64,000 nucleotides of DNA from Taxillus chinensis (GCA_023512835.1 JAKCVP010000416.1:39441-103440), one strand, 5' to 3'. Shown: positions 1 to 10,060, numbered from the stretch's first letter. The notes: generated by a model from the sequence alone, not told the origin. Numbers and translations are program-made.

Positions 1-48
1 AGCAGACAGACTGAAAGCGTACGGGATGCTAGCATACTTGACTGACAG
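1..48 (+). repeat. Dispersed repeat, copies at both inverted-repeat arms
   Basis: The first 48 bases recur directly at about 50203-50250 in the right arm and, as reverse complement, in part at about 28449-28490 in the left arm. The core word is ACTGAAAGCGTACGGGATGC. A shorter relative lies at 41545-41570. The two arm copies differ from each other in a small patch, and the copy at position 1 matches the right-arm version in that patch. Confidence 0.75.
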
Positions 49-935
49 ACTGAAAGGCAGCTAGCAAGTGACAGAGTACGCCTCGCAATTCAAGTTGGAA
101 ATGGGTATGGTAGAATGCCGTCGGAATCCAACCATTCCAATCCAATCTCTCTTCAAGTGTAAGAAAAGTCACTTTTGTGTCACCCGGGGGCACTCTGTCT
201 TTCGAGTCCGGGTAATCGGTCCTAGGCTCTAGGCGTATATCCCCCGAAAGTAAAAGCGTTACACAGGGACGACTGAAAGCACGAACCACCCAAAACGCAC
301 ACGGTTCGGAGAGCTTTGACCATCCTCGGCTCTACAGTGTACGCGGCGGAGGTAAGCAACCGATAAGACTCTCTACTGTGTCTAAACTCTGAGTTTGGGG
401 TTTTGGAAGAAGGTTCAGAAAGCCGAATTAGGCACCGCCGAACAGGACAGGTTTGGGGAGCCCAGAAGAAATCTGCTCTCTCTATTCTGGTTTCTGGATG
501 CTGTTGAAATGAAAGCACTTGTATTCAACTCTTAGTAACTAAAGTGTCTGTGTCTTGTCTCTTGATTTCGCATAGCTCTTTCTGTCCCGTTGCGTTTCCC
601 CGGCGTGAACGGTACATCCCATCCGGTTGCTTTGCTTTTTCATCCAAGTCTTTACAAGAAAGTAAGAACAAGACCTTTCTCTACCCGACCCGAGACACTC
701 TGCTATGATTGGAGTGTGCTGCACGCAAGACAGAAACGCTCTACTTGAGAAAATGCCGGGAATTAACAGACCCACGGGATACATTGTGCTCCGAAGAGAG
801 TGTAGATCCGAAGGCTGGGTACTCTACTACAGCATCCATTGCCCGCCCACCCATATCTCGCGTATGTTGCTGGAAACACTCCTGTGAAATGTCTCTCTCC
901 GGCCGGAAGAAGAAGAGAATCAAGTCTATTTGTTG

Positions 936-991
936 GTGAGCCGTGTGATGGGAGACTGTCTTGCTGGGTTCGGAGAGCACTAAGCAGTGTG
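936..991 (+). other. Degenerate group II intron domain V/VI remnant
   Basis: The stretch begins with GAGCCGTGTGATGGG, a typical start of domain V, and ends with GAGAGCACTAAGCAGTGTG. The same 19-base end follows the real domain V of nad7 intron 2 on the opposite strand (about 5528-5547). The 3' half of the hairpin (CTGGGTTC) pairs poorly with the 5' half, so it is unlikely to be catalytic. I infer a decayed partial copy of the nad7 intron 2 tail. No exon is recognisable after it. Confidence 0.5.
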
Positions 992-2156
992 TATACTGGA
1001 TGTCGGCCGGCCTACATGCGGAACTCTTGACCCTACTTGTTCGGATGGGTGTTCACCCAAAAGTGTTCCCGGACTGCATGCATACATCCGTAAGTAACGT
1101 AGTGCAACATGGAAATTGGTAGAGTTCTGAAAGCAAAGCAACCAGTTCTCTTCTATAGGTCTCGGACTTTCTTATTAGCGTTACGAGAGTGATATGTACG
1201 CGGAGCCGGGGGAGCTCTAAGCGGAGAGAATCCACCCAGCAGAGAGAAATGCTAGAAACTTTAGAGATGTGTAAGAGAAAAGCAGCATGTAGAACACCCG
1301 GTTTACGGAACACCCAGATCCAGATAACATCGTATATCCAACAAGTCTAAACTCTAAGAGAAACTTTCTTAAAGACTTTGAAGCACGGGCGAGCACCACA
1401 TGGGACTGGCTGCTGGGTACCCTAAAGAACCGACAGTGTTATTACCCTCTTCCTTCGGGTCTGCCGACGTACTCTGTGAAATGCCTTGTTAGAGCGTTAC
1501 GAAAGAGTGCCCTCGTTAGCTCCCTCCGGACAGCTCCACTTTCGGATGCTCGTACCTCCACTCTGTTTATCGCCTCATTGATCTCCCCAACAACAGTGAT
1601 AGACCCAGCAGTTACGGCCGCCCAACTAGGGTTCCAACTCCAACGATACAGCATAGCAACCCGAATCTCTAATGCTTGAAAAGCAACTCTTTCAGTGGCA
1701 TGTTTCCCATAGAAGAGCTCTACTTGTTCCAGAAGAGACAGACATTACGAGAAGAGAGAACCACCCCCCCGTAAGCGCACCCGTGTTCGGAGAAAAGAGC
1801 ATGAGCTCCGTAGCCCAGTACACTCTACTCAGCGATTCTCCTTGACTACCTCGTGAAGTATACCTACGGTCTTCTCACCCATTGGAAATCTATTATGTAT
1901 ATTGGAAACAGAGCTCGGCAGCCAACTCAATGTGCTATGTATTCTGTTAGACAAGAGAGTTGAGTGGTTCTCTTAAGAGATAGAAACTTCCGTGTAAGAA
2001 CCCTAAGAGAGTTTCCCGCCCGCTAGGTTTTATTACAAATAATAGGGCGGCAATGCTTTCTTCTTCAAGAGAGTTTCCGAATTCAAAGAGAAAGTCTTTC
2101 TTCCAACTTCCAATGAAACCTTTTTGGCTCGACAAAAGCAGGGTCCTGAGCGACGG

Positions 2157-2418
2157 TTATCTATCCACCTCTCCAGACACAATATCTTGAGTACCTATTA
2201 GGGTTACCACATCTGGCAGCATGTGATGTTTGGACATAGAATCGAGTCCTTGTAAATGGGCAGACCCAGGTGCTCTTATTTTACGACGGTAGGGACGATT
2301 GCTTCCATTACTGACAAGATAGACACCAAATTCTCCTTTAGGTGCTTCCACTGCGGTATAGGTAGAAGGAGCGGGTACGGAAAAACCTTCTGTATACGGT
2401 TCGAAATGGTGAATTGAG
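2157..2418 (-). CDS. nad7: nad7 exon 5 (complex I 49 kDa subunit, C-terminus)
   Basis: Encodes the C-terminal part of NADH dehydrogenase subunit 7, the 49-kDa subunit in the peripheral arm of complex I that helps form the quinone pocket. The translation runs from [16 protein letters not shown] through [18 protein letters not shown] to [11 protein letters not shown] and a stop at 2157, all strongly conserved. The length of 262 bp equals the usual angiosperm exon 5. Exon 4 ends in GAATC and this exon begins with C, restoring the Glu-Ser codons across the junction. Several Ser and Pro codons stand where the protein has Leu or Phe ([23 protein letters not shown]), which predicts C-to-U editing. 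Confidence 0.95.
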
Positions 2419-2960
2419 GTAGAGTAGATCCATTCGTTAGGCCGGCGGCTACTATAGAAGTGTTGCATCTGCTCCCATCTCTAATTCTATACTACTAGAA
2501 TCACAGGTCCCCTCTCCAGACCACACGTGATAGTTTCCCATCATAGGGCTTTCTATCTCTAGATTCGATAGCAATTACAAAACCGCATTCCAGTGAGTGT
2601 GAAGTTCTCTCTTTTCGGAATTGAGAGGGTATAGCTCTTGGAAAATGGCTGCTCGGCTGGCTTGCTAAGTGATACACCAATTTCCGTTCGGCGTGTCAGT
2701 GGTGATGTTGGTTTGCTTGTTGTTTCCGCCAGATTAATTAATTAAAGGAGCGTATATGATGTTGGTAGTTCGACATCGAGTCTAATAGCTCTCTTTGGAA
2801 TACCGGACGGCACTGAAAGCTGCAATGGAAGCACAACTCTTTTTGGGGCTCGGGGCACTGTGTACTCTACAATAGCACTTTCGGACCGTGGGCGCACTTG
2901 AAGAATCCAGCAATTTCCCGTAACGCTAGCAGCTAGAAATAGGGACGTTAGGAATAGGGC

Positions 2961-3022
2961 TTCCGCAGGCGATAAACAGAGTGGAGGGACGACAACAACA
3001 CAAGAATAGGCTTTTTTAGGGT
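2961..3022. repeat. 62-bp inverted repeat, arm in nad7 intron 4
   Basis: Perfect reverse complement of 6789-6850 in nad7 intron 1, read base by base over 62 positions. It begins TTCCGCAGGCGATAAACAGA. A partial third copy of about 22 bases (CACTCTGTTTATCGCCT core) occurs at 1557-1580. The pair encloses nad7 exons 2-4. Confidence 0.92.
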
Positions 3023-3458
3023 GCTTCGCTCTTTCCGATAAGAGGTGGGAGCTATGAGACACTTGTGGCCCGCCGCTCGATACAGTGCCGTGTTACTGGT
3101 TGTGCTTGTTGTTACAATGCTTCTGCCATTTCCATAAGGTAATCGCGAAGCGTTCTATCCATCGCTGTCTTTAAAGACTACCCTCTCTTGGCAGGTTGGT
3201 CCAGCAGCCTAACGAGGATCCCGAAACCAGCAACCCAACCTCACTAACAGAAAGTCCGGTTTCCAAAGAGAGCTATTAGACTCGATCGACATTCTATGCA
3301 CAGGTCAGGTGCGCTCGCACGATTCCATGTTACACGTAAACGGTGTGTTGGGGGGGTCCCGAGTTTCCTATGCCGCCGTTTCCCTTACAGGTGCTATTAG
3401 TGCTTCGACCCGAAGCGATCGCTCTTCAATTGGAAAAGATGACTGCGAGCTCACAAAC

Positions 3459-3495
3459 AGAATGGGACGGAAGTGGTCCGCCGGAATGCTCGTTC
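3459..3495. repeat. 37-bp inverted repeat, arm in nad7 intron 4
   Basis: Perfect reverse complement of 4286-4322 in nad7 intron 3. It begins CAGAATGGGACGGAAGTGGT. The pair brackets nad7 exon 4 (3857-4100). Confidence 0.92.
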
Positions 3496-3856
3496 TGATC
3501 TTGGACGCAGTACATTGGAATCCAGAAGCACCACCACGAACGCTACCGCAACCCTTTTGTGCCAGCAGCCAACTCCGGCGTGTCAGCTTTGTTATCCTCA
3601 TCAAGCCACTGTATAGCTTCCCCATTCTGTTTCCGGTTGCTCTCTTCTGTGATATAGATAGTGTTGTCAGACACCGGAAGCGAAGCGTTCTATCCAGGTA
3701 CTCAAAGAAACGGAAGAGATTGGGGTTCTCGATGCTTCTCAACGCCCAAAGAGATACGCAACTCGGGATGCTTACTCCAACACAAAAGGTTCCGAGACGG
3801 AGCTTCACCAGAGTCTCGGTTAAGAACGGCTTTGCTACACGTTTCAAACGGCGCAC

Positions 3857-4100
3857 GATTCCATGGAGAGTTTCATTCCACATCGTGCTGGAGGAAATCG
3901 CTTACGATCAGAGGCTTGGATCATTCCAAGTGGCATTTGATTCGGACATTGCACTAGGATCCGAACACTTTGTCGCATCTCTTCTATACGGATACAGTAA
4001 CGATCATAGCGATCTCCTCTTGTACCTAAAGGTACGTCAGGATCCGATTTGTCATGAACATCGTAAGGTGCTGCTCTTCGCAAATCCCAGCATACCCCTG
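3857..4100 (-). CDS. nad7: nad7 exon 4
   Basis: Encodes the stretch GVCWDLRRAAPYDV through GTRGDRYDRYCIRIEEMRQS to CGMKLSMES of complex I subunit 7, among the most conserved parts of the protein. The length of 244 bp equals the standard exon. The 5' edge joins exon 3 (…GGTC) to CAGGGG here, giving Gly-Pro-Gly-Val. The 3' edge is followed by GTGCG. Predicted editing sites include the Ser and Pro codons in the segment KSDPDVPLG, where the protein normally reads Leu and Phe. Confidence 0.95.
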
Positions 4101-5012
4101 GATTGGATGGGCCGGCACGGATTGTTTTCACTTTGTACCGGGCCAAGTTAGTGGGTTTCCCTCTCTTTTGGCTCCCCCCCCCAACAAACTGTACTTGATA
4201 GTTGCCCATCATACGGCTCCATTCTATTTCCCCTATTCCAACCGAGAGTTCTGTTCTGCCCATTTCAGTACCGGTTTACACGCACAACGAGCATTCCGGC
4301 GGACCACTTCCGTCCCATTCTGCCCCATACAGAAGATAAAAGTAGTACACTTTACCTGAATCCGGGTTTGAGGCTTCCATTGAGTCGTATTCCGGGCGTT
4401 CGTGCCTCCACCGAATCCGCTATCGTTCTGGGGCCCGCTCCTAAATCGATTCTATTACGGGACAGAGGGGCAGCTCTCAAAGGGTATTTCTGTACTATAG
4501 GTAGTGTAGGTTTCACTTTCACTTTCAAGAAGGCGAGCTGAAAGAGCGGATTCCAAAACCCCATTCCGCCCCCACCTCGTTTCCGGTTACCTGGGTTTCT
4601 GAGGCTTCCTCTACCCGAATCTCTGTTCCCGCCGCTGAACTGCTCTTAGAGATAGGCTTACCATGTTCCATCAATCGCACCTCCTATGCCGATTTAGGCG
4701 GACCGTGCTCCACCCCGGTGATCACTCTATCGGTTCCGACGTGCCAAGAGGCCAGAGGCGAATCCGTTCACGGTCCTAGTAACACCCTGGATGGATCCTC
4801 TCTAGTACATGTTTGACTGGGCTTACACACATTCGCTTTCGTACGCTGTCCCCCCTCCGCTCACCCGTTATGCGACTATCACGTAATCGCTCCAGGCTTC
4901 AAGCCAAGTCTCTTTGGACAGAATCTGCTAGATAAGTCGGGTCAGGCAGAACCGTTGTTGCCTGTAGGGCACTTCCCCCCAGAATGCTTTTATCTCTGTC
5001 TTCATGTCGCAC
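4101..5012 (-). other. nad7 intron 3 (group II, cis)
   Basis: 912 nt. The 5' end reads GTGCGACATG (5008-5012 and on). Domain V lies at about 4183-4219, reading GGAGCCGTATGATGGGCAAC then ATCAAGTACAGTTTG, next to exon 4 as expected. A run of nine C at 4177-4185 sits by domain V. The intron contains one arm (4286-4322) of the 37-bp inverted repeat shared with intron 4. No open maturase frame. Confidence 0.9.
4286..4322. repeat. 37-bp inverted repeat, arm in nad7 intron 3
   Basis: Partner of 3459-3495, perfect over 37 bases. In the unspliced transcript the two arms could pair and loop out exon 4. Confidence 0.92.
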
Positions 5013-5479
5013 GACCTCTTAACATGACACCACTGAATCCCCAATCCTTGGCTTTCAGTGCAGTGACAGTACCAATATCCACTAATCGTTGTTTCCAGAT
5101 ACGGTTGCCGGTTGACATCTCTTCTAATTCGTCGATACGAGACGCAAATTGTGTTGTAAAGGAATCAATATCTCGACATAAGCCAATAGGAAGATCTTGT
5201 GCCACTCCACCCGGTCGTATGAAACTGGCATGCATCCTGGCTCCCGATACTCTTTCATAGAATTCCAACAATTTCTCCCGCTCCTCAAACGCCCAAAGGA
5301 ACGGAGTTGATGCTCCCACATCCATTGCATGAGTTGTTAAAGAAAGTGAATGATTTGAAATTCTAGTAATTTCGCGGAATAACACTCGTATATATTGAGC
5401 TCGTAAGGGTACCTCGCAATTCAAGAGTATCTCTACGGCTGAAGAATGAGCGTGTTCTTGGGCCATCGTAGAAACATAG
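5013..5479 (-). CDS. nad7: nad7 exon 3
   Basis: The largest nad7 exon, 467 bp, identical in size to the usual seed-plant exon 3. The translation includes [66 protein letters not shown] and [11 protein letters not shown], the heart of the 49-kDa subunit. Exon 2 ends in GA and this exon starts C-TAT-GTT, giving Asp-Tyr-Val. The ATG at 5466-5464 is internal, not the start. Ser for Leu at several places ([22 protein letters not shown]) predicts editing. No frameshift. Confidence 0.96.
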
Positions 5480-6356
5480 ATAGGGTCACGGAACGCAGAA
5501 CTCTATTCTTACAAGTTCACTTGAATCACACTGCTTAGTGCTCTCTGAACCGTGCAATAAGGGTGTCCATAACACGGCTCTCCCACTTGAGTTACCTTAT
5601 GGTATCATTATAAATGGCAGAAGCATAACGCGTAACACAGCAGAGCAGGTCGGGTCGCCTTTGGAAGCCCGGTAACCCGTATCGTGCCCGCTCTACCTCT
5701 GTTCTGTATTGTACTTTTCATTACTCTCTGAAAAGAGGTCTCTCACAAAGGTGGCTCTTGCCCTCATACAAGATGGGAGCCAGTCTAACCATGAAACCGA
5801 AAGAAAGAAGAGCACGTAGTCGGCGTTCCGCCTTGCAGCTTCGTCTTTTACGCCCGGCCCCTTGGGACGACCCACCAAATTCTCCATGTGTACTCTCCAT
5901 ATGCTTCCCATATGTATGTGTACTCTCCATATGTGACCTCCTTCCCGAACACTGTCCTTGCGTTCCTATCCGGTGCTCACTCCACTAGCAGAATGGTACC
6001 ACGAGCCCTCTGTCCCACACATCTTCGATGAAAAGTGTAGTTCACCGGTTCCACCGAATGCGTCTCTTAGTGGTGCAGTGATGCGTCGCCATAGATCGAC
6101 TTCTCCTTCACTCGCTTTAGATCTCCGATACACTTTTGTGCTGGAAGAAAACCCTAGTCCGGCCGATCCTTCCCTATGAGTAGTGCATTCACGCCGTTTG
6201 ACTGCCACTCTCTACGCTGCTGGTCGTTCTGTTGACATGCTGTTGTCGTCGCCATCTTCCATATGTCACTTAGTCATCTCTTCCCCTGCTAGGAGAGCAC
6301 CTCTCTAACGAGTCCCGTACAGACACGGCCTTCATTCAGTGACTCCGCGATCGCCC
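5480..6356 (-). other. nad7 intron 2 (group II, cis)
   Basis: 877 nt. The 5' end is GGGCGATCGC, a variant of GTGCG. Domain V lies at about 5547-5580 (GAGCCGTGTTATGGACACCC then TTGCACGGTTC), followed by GAGAGCACTAAGCAGTGTG in domain VI. The intron also holds a 30-bp-period direct repeat, GTGTACTCTCCATATG, at about 5888-5903 and 5918-5933. Confidence 0.9.
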
Positions 6357-6425
6357 TCTGAACGATCAGAATAAGGTAAAGCTTGAAGAAATGTTTTGTA
6401 CTCTATTAATTTCTCAGTCCCTCTA
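6357..6425 (-). CDS. nad7: nad7 exon 2
   Basis: A 69-bp exon encoding RGTEKLIEYKTFLQALPYSDRS, exactly the usual size. Exon 1 ends in CA and this exon begins T-AGA-GGG, giving His-Arg-Gly at the junction. The exon is followed by GGGCG at the 5' end of intron 2. Tyr-Ser-Asp-Arg-Ser has two Ser codons where the mature protein has Phe and Leu, so editing is expected. Confidence 0.93.
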
Positions 6426-7172
6426 GTCGGGTGGGCGGTATGGCCCCCCCTCCGAACCGTACGTGCGGGTATCCCCGCATGCGGCTCACGCCATTCATAA
6501 TAATGGTAAATCAAGAACTTCTCGAAACGCAAAGGAGACTGCTCGACTGAAGCGAATGCGCTTGTTGGCCAAGCTCTTTGCTAAACCGACAGTCCGAAAA
6601 GAGAGAATTCTGACTCAATATCCTCTTTTCTTACACATCTGATTTCAGAATTCCTGCCTTTGCCGTCAAATGACCCGTACTTTCTTTCCGAAGTCCTTCC
6701 TTGATTGATGCTCCCCCGCGGCGCTACCAAGCTTCGCCTTATTCTTTCGTGTTCGCCATAAGGTCTCTGAATCCAGTAGTTCCATCCTACCCTAAAAAAG
6801 CCTATTCTTGTGTTGTTGTCGTCCCTCCACTCTGTTTATCGCCTGCGGAATCCAACCCTACCCTTTCGTGGAATGATACAGCTGGTTTCGGGAGCCTCGT
6901 TCCACTTCCGATTGGTTAGGTGCAGCAGGTGGTGATGATCACCCCGGGGTATTTGTTGTTCCGCCCTTGACAGGCACTCCAGGACCCGCCAACACTCGTA
7001 CCCGGGTATAGCGTGTGGATAACGAGGCCACCTTCACAACCTTTTCCCTTCTGTCCCCTCTTTCAGTGTTGTACAGTAGAGTAGTCTTATCTCGTTAAGC
7101 GCTACGGAATGGGTTAGAGTGGGGCGCAGAGCGGCAGCATCAAGCCTACTCGGTAAGCTTCTCGTTCCGAAC
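6426..7172 (-). other. nad7 intron 1 (group II, cis)
   Basis: 747 nt. The 5' end is GTTCGGAACG. Domain V lies at about 6452-6489 (GTGAGCCGCATGCGGGGATA then CCGCACGTACGGTTC), followed by a domain VI stem with the words GGCCATACCGCC and CACCCGACT. The same domain VI words end nad5 intron 4 at 16135-16155, so these two introns share a recent tail sequence. The intron contains the 6789-6850 arm of the 62-bp inverted repeat. Confidence 0.9.
6789..6850. repeat. 62-bp inverted repeat, arm in nad7 intron 1
   Basis: Perfect partner of 2961-3022. It begins ACCCTAAAAAAGCCTATTCT. Distance between the arms is about 3.8 kb. Confidence 0.92.
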
Positions 7173-7312
7173 TGGAGTGATCCAATATGTGGTTCCGCAC
7201 GTTCCACCACTTCTCCTTGCATTTCCAATACTGAGCGTGACACACCATGAGCAGCTGGATGTTGAGGTCCGGAATTCGAAGTTACATTATGCTGGATCCC
7301 GTTCCCAGTCAT
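7173..7312 (-). CDS. nad7: nad7 exon 1 (start of complex I subunit 7)
   Basis: Begins with ATG at 7312-7310 and reads [20 protein letters not shown], then [20 protein letters not shown] and PHIGSL. The GPQHPAAHG and [12 protein letters not shown] motifs are diagnostic. At 140 bp it is one codon shorter than the common 143-bp exon, and the missing residue is in the variable N-terminus. All five exons add up to 1182 bp, an unbroken frame of 393 residues plus stop. nad7 is therefore the one multi-exon gene in the window that can be made by cis-splicing alone. Confidence 0.94.
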
Positions 7313-8390
7313 GGAAGCACATCCTTAAGAAAGAGATTACCCCCGATAGCATGTTGTACAGTACCACCGGGCCAAGCATCTGTATTTCGCACCTTTCTCA
7401 GGTCATCTCTCCTCTCTTGAGATGGGTGGGCAGCGAAGGCCTGTCCTTCATTCATTGCTGGGGCTATCGAAGAAGAGAGCTCTTTCCCCTATCTGGTTTC
7501 CCACGGGCAGCTCGCAACCCAATAAGAGTTACCTTCGAGTTTCTATTGAAGAGTTACCTTGCAGACTCCATTCAATCATTCATGCATTCGGCGGGGCGGT
7601 CTGAAAGCGTAATCGTACAGTACCTTCTCCGCGCATTCTCCATCGGCAGGCTTGTATCTTAACTTCCGGCCCATTCTGTGCTTCCATTTTCTGTTACCGG
7701 TGCTTTCCGCACTCAACGTAACCTAGCGGAATACGGCATTCTGCTTTTATAGACACCTCTGGTCAGACCCATGACAGAATCTGTTGTGTACTCGCTTAGC
7801 GGAAGGTCCACCTCCAATAGCGTGCGTAGAACAGATAGATACGCCCACGGGATATTCCGGGTGTTTTGTTGTCTCGCTTTCGAGTTGCCCATAGGCTGGT
7901 GATGTATCGTACTCTGTTCCGAGTCCCATCTCCGTTGTCTGTTGAAGAACAGATCCCTTCCCCCTTGCAAGAATGCGGCACTCTCCCGTCCCGCTTAAGG
8001 TACTATGGACCCTCTGACTCCAAAGCCTTCCAAGCCCGGTCTCGCCGGTGTTGCCTGTATCGTGCTGTGCCTCGAGATGGCCTGTCTCTGTCCTCTAGGC
8101 ACCAGAAGCAGAGTGCGTGTTACGCTTTCGTAGCGACGTTGGGGGAGGTGGACACACCATCCAGTATTGCCTTGCTTCGCCCAAAGGCCTCATCTCTAAG
8201 AAAAGCCCGGAAGGCGTCCCTCTCCACTCTGTTCCGTTCCGTTCCCTCGGTGACATGCTATGTTTCCCTAAGACAACCGGGTGAGTCCCATGCGTTGGAG
8301 GTCAATCCCTACAGGTTACCTGAGGCCGCCCTACCTAAACCAATCAGCATATCGGTCCCTAAGCCTTGCTTTACAACAGGCTCGGCTGCA

Positions 8391-8425
8391 AAACCGTACT
8401 TGGAGCTTCCGCCTCATACGGCTCC
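8391..8425 (-). other. Orphan group II intron domain V
   Basis: On the minus strand the sequence reads GGAGCCGTATGAGGCGGAAG followed by CTCCAAGTACGGTTT. This folds as a standard domain V hairpin with an AGC base, a purine-rich loop and complementary AGTACGGTT. The next bases, GCAGCCGAGCCTG, differ from the tails of the nad introns in this window. No exon is recognisable downstream (below 8390) and no maturase upstream. It could be the 3' half of a trans-spliced intron or the relic of a lost one. Confidence 0.6.
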
Positions 8426-9099
8426 TCTAGGGATTTGTTAAGGTTGTAGTACACAGTGTCCTGTTTCGCTTCCCGGATTGGAATGGTTTGGGCGCGTAGA
8501 CACTCCCCTAAACACCCATGCACGAGAGAGACATACCTCTGTGAGCATCCACGATGCCAATGGATGGACCTTTCCCTCTCTGGATCCGCGGAGCCTCTTA
8601 AGAAGAGCATTCCAATCTCTGCCGTGGGACTCTCCGGTTGCTATGCTGTCATTGCGGCTAGACCCGATCGGCGAGTTATGGGTTCTCCGGCCGTACAATC
8701 ATACGCGATACGGCAACGGCATCAGTCTCTGCGCATCCAAAACACGTAAGTGGAAATACAGAGCTCTTGTTTCCGCTTCCGCTTCCGGTTACTCATAGGA
8801 GAGTCTACACGTTTGGGTTTCGGGGCAGCGAATAGAGTGCACTTCCACCCATATCTCGCGTCACGTACTAGGGTGGTGCTACCTACTCTGTCTTCCAGGC
8901 AATAAGAGTGGGGTGGTATACGCGCAAGCACACACACACACACCCGTTCACCCACTCCGAATACAAGACTCGTAGGGTAGGGTAGACCATCCACTCCGGA
9001 GATTTCACTTCGTAATCCCTTGTCAATTCTTTTTTGAGTCAATACACACATACAGGTGTTGGGTCCTATTCAGTCCGGATCGAATCGCCTAGCCTTCGC

Positions 9100-9268
9100 T
9101 CTATACTTCTCTCTTCGATCTCTGTTGAAAGACAGCATTGTTACCTACCTGACTAAAGCCAGTGTTCCGTAATCCCAAGCTCCGGACATCTAGCTCCATA
9201 AACCGAATTGTGTGTGCCCGATGGGTCTATACTTCTGTATTTGATCTCGTTGAAAGACAGCATTGTTT
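9100..9268 (+). repeat. Imperfect direct repeat, two copies
   Basis: Copies at about 9100-9146 and 9222-9268 share TCTATACTTCT and then GTTGAAAGACAGCATTGTT. A shorter third relative (TTTCGATCTCGTTGAAA) is at about 9617-9634. Period about 122 bp. Confidence 0.7.
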
Positions 9269-9870
9269 TGTAGCTCTACGTACCCCGCGAGCGTCCAACA
9301 CTGCTTTCGGCGGAATTGCTAAGAGAATCTCCAGTGGTTTGCTGTGCTGTGCTCTCAAAATGTGCCTTGGAGATCCGCTCTATTATGATTTTCCGGGTGG
9401 GACTGTCATGGCTTGAAGAGTAACTGCATTGGACCGACCATATCTGAAAGTCTGTCTCGGTATCGCCCGGTACAACTCTTGAACTGCGGAGGTTGCAAGC
9501 ACAGCGGCAACACAACAAGAGCTAGATGCCGGAACCTCTAGTACTAGTGCTTTCTCTTCTAGAAAAACAAGAGACTGACTATAGGCGGCAGTCATACGCC
9601 GGTGCTCAAGAGCTACTCTTTCGATCTCGTTGAAATCCATATGCTTTTTCTTTCTGACTCCCGATTCCATTTCATAGGCTCCGCTGTCAGAATAGTCTCC
9701 GCTGCATAGTCTCGTACGTTCACCCACTCCGGATACAAGTACCGTCCATTCCCATACGGTTTCCCCCAGCCGTATCACCCGAAGCCTTCCCCAAAGCTCC
9801 GGTAGTACACCTGTCATGCTGTTACACCGTATTCCGGGCACACTCAACAATGTGAAAGAACACGCTAATT

Positions 9871-9957
9871 ACACATGAAATGGTAACTGAAAGCTACTTG
9901 ACACATTACATGGTAACAGAAAGCTCAGTAATGACACATGACATGGTAACTGAAGAG
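9871..9957 (+). repeat. Tandem repeat, three units of 30-33 bp
   Basis: Units start at 9871, 9901 and 9934, each beginning ACACAT followed by ATGGTAAC and then GAAAGCT or GAAGAG. The third unit is cut short. The units contain the same CTGAAAGC word as the genome-wide dispersed repeats. Confidence 0.85.
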
Positions 9958-9990
9958 CCCGGAGCGTAACCCGGAGAAATCGCTACCCTG

Positions 9991-10060
9991 TTTCCAGTAC
10001 TGTCCAGTATGCTACTGTCCTGTCCTTTCCAGTACTGTCCTGTATGCTACTGTCCAGTCC
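9991..10060 (+). repeat. Tandem repeat, two 35-bp units
   Basis: Units 9991-10025 and 10026-10060 begin TTTCCAGTACTGTCC and contain GTATGCTACTGTCC. They differ at two symmetric positions. The left flank and start of unit 1 recur as reverse complement at about 42072-42112 in the single-copy region. Confidence 0.88.

Larger units (their letters stand above)
1..2156. other. Gene-free spacer downstream of nad7
   Basis: No recognisable gene. Open frames here are short, overlap on both strands and resemble no mitochondrial protein I know. The stretch is rich in AGAGAG/CTCTCT-type words and in the word CTGAAAGC, both of which recur through all spacers of the window. It contains a dispersed repeat at its very start and a decayed intron domain V near 936-991, listed separately. 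Confidence 0.7.
2419..3856 (-). other. nad7 intron 4 (group II, cis)
   Basis: Starts with the group II 5' consensus GTGCG right after exon 4 (3852-3856). Carries domain V near the 3' end at about 2517-2551 (reverse complement of CCACACGTGATAGTTTCCCA...GGGCT). The length is 1438 nt. Inside it lie one arm of a 62-bp inverted repeat shared with intron 1 (2961-3022), one arm of a 37-bp inverted repeat shared with intron 3 (3459-3495), and an internal stem pairing about 2770-2799 with 3261-3290. There is no intact maturase frame. A 280-codon open frame on the plus strand (3309-4151) is antisense to this intron and exon 4 and is not a gene. Confidence 0.9.

Noticed and set aside
3309..4151. 280-codon plus-strand ORF, the longest near nad7
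   Set aside because: It is antisense to nad7 exon 4 and introns, has no recognisable domain, and exon 4 conservation explains its openness.
7866..8441. 191-codon plus-strand ORF
   Set aside because: Overlaps the orphan domain V in antisense and has no recognisable family.
9383..9850. 155-codon minus-strand ORF with a helix-like segment (NEIERVALEHRRMTAAYSQS)
   Set aside because: No match to any mitochondrial gene I know; flanked by repeats; not enough to call a gene.
9871..10060. CRISPR-like array
   Set aside because: Units are adjacent tandem copies with no spacers, and the DNA is plant mitochondrial.
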